Positions 5,064 to 5,604 of a DNA stretch of 5,604 nucleotides are shown here, piece by piece; within the stretch, counting starts at the first letter, position 1; each line of letters opens with the position of its first letter. The notes under the pieces are model-generated. The model saw nothing but the letters and a program-made list of their open reading frames with translations. It was not told the DNA's origin and did no database searches. Source of the DNA: Candidatus Omnitrophota bacterium (GTDB lineage: Bacteria; Omnitrophota; Gorgyraeia; Duberdicusellales; 4484-171); the NCBI GenBank assembly GCA_021735105.1, contig JAIPHS010000074.1, positions 1-5,604 on the forward strand. The letters run 5' to 3'. The translations under genes were made by a program, and so were the position numbers.

Positions 5064-5604
5064 ATGCGAAAAAAGAAGTTAATTACAGGCAGCATTTATC
5101 ATGTTTTTAACCGGAGTATTGCAAATTTCAAAATATTTAAAGATGAGCTTTGTTATTGGCGAATAATAAATGTAATTCGTTATTATCAACGGAAAAAACC
5201 GACAAAAAAATTTTCTGATTTTATAAAAACAATGAATTCTCATGAGAATAATTCTTATATAAATATTCCTTGTTTTAGAAGCCAAAACCTTGTTGATATA
5301 GTGGCATATTGTATTATGCCGACTCATATACATTTGGTTTTAAAGCAACTTCAAGATAAAGGCATATCTATTTTTGTTAATAATATTTTTAACAGTTATA
5401 CAAGGTACTTTAATGTTCGGCATAAACGAAGAGGCCCTTTATGGGAGAGCAGATTTAAAAATGTTTTGGTTAAAACTGACGAGCAACTTATTCACCTAAC
5501 AAGATACATTCATCTCAATCCGGTAACAGCCTATCTTATTCATAGACCGGAAGAATGGATATTTTCTTCTTGTAATGAATATTTAAGAAGAATTGAGAAC
5601 GAAA
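5064..5604 (+). CDS. REP-associated Y1 (HUH) transposase, 5' part
   Basis: The frame is open from ATG 5064 to the window edge (180 codons), so the gene is cut by the window. It starts with KKLITGSIYHVFNRSI (4-19), the usual opening of Y1_Tnp/RAYT proteins. The HUH metal-binding motif is H88-I-H90 in YCIMPTHIHLVLK (82-94). Candidate catalytic tyrosines are Y112 and Y115 in NSYTRYFN. GPLWESRFKNVLVKT (124-138) and YIHLNPV (148-154) are strong RAYT signatures. These enzymes cut and rejoin single-stranded DNA at small palindromes and are usually single-copy domesticated genes that spread REP sequences. GGGG (5055-5058) five bases before the ATG is a possible ribosome binding site. The insert between residues 44 and 75 is longer than I would expect for compact members. 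The hairpin at 5023-5045 is a plausible substrate. No matching insertion-sequence ends can be seen inside the window. Confidence 0.9.
   Translation, partial: MRKKKLITGSIYHVFNRSIANFKIFKDELCYWRIINVIRYYQRKKPTKKFSDFIKTMNSHENNSYINIPCFRSQNLVDIVAYCIMPTHIHLVLKQLQDKGISIFVNNIFNSYTRYFNVRHKRRGPLWESRFKNVLVKTDEQLIHLTRYIHLNPVTAYLIHRPEEWIFSSCNEYLRRIENE

Noticed and set aside
5079..5333. Minus-strand open frame of 84 codons
   Set aside because: It is antisense to the HUH transposase, whose + strand motifs are unmistakable.

Overview
The window looks like a chromosomal piece of an A+T-rich, Gram-negative, probably uncultivated bacterium. An outer-membrane beta-barrel protein points to a double membrane. The set of SpoVG, a short DprA, an ORF6N-domain protein, ComM/YifB and a REP-associated Y1 transposase resembles what I know from Candidatus Omnitrophota genomes. 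That phylum assignment is an inference from gene style, not from a marker gene.

Layout. Positions 1-842 hold the 3' end of a porin-like gene, closed by a REP-like hairpin and a strong intrinsic terminator (894-927). Positions 843-1289 have no gene: three REP-like palindromes, the first copy of a direct repeat (1151-1225) and an A+T-rich patch. Positions 1290-1896 carry a detached copy of the last 42 codons of dprA running into a complete ORF6N-domain gene. The direct repeat recurs at 1907-2000. A tightly packed operon follows: spoVG (2112-2369), dprA (2356-3219, overlapping), a shortened ORF6N gene (3203-3469, overlapping) and comM/yifB (3474-5018). Another REP-like hairpin (5023-5045) separates comM from a RAYT-type transposase that runs off the right edge (5064 onward).

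How it fits together. DprA (loads RecA on incoming single-stranded DNA) and ComM (branch-migration helicase) act in the same pathway, natural transformation, and lie behind SpoVG, a small nucleic-acid-binding regulator. The 1151-3470 region looks like an old tandem duplication of [repeat - spoVG - dprA - ORF6N]. In this model the left copy lost spoVG and most of dprA, and the right copy lost the middle of ORF6N. The two ORF6N genes share nearly identical ends (about 90% or more at DNA level) but have clearly different cores, so their centres may have been exchanged. Separately, at least two hairpins share the core CCACCTACGnGGTGG in opposite orientations and one directly precedes the transposase gene, as expected for a REP/RAYT pair.

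All identities quoted were counted by eye from the sequence; no database search was run.
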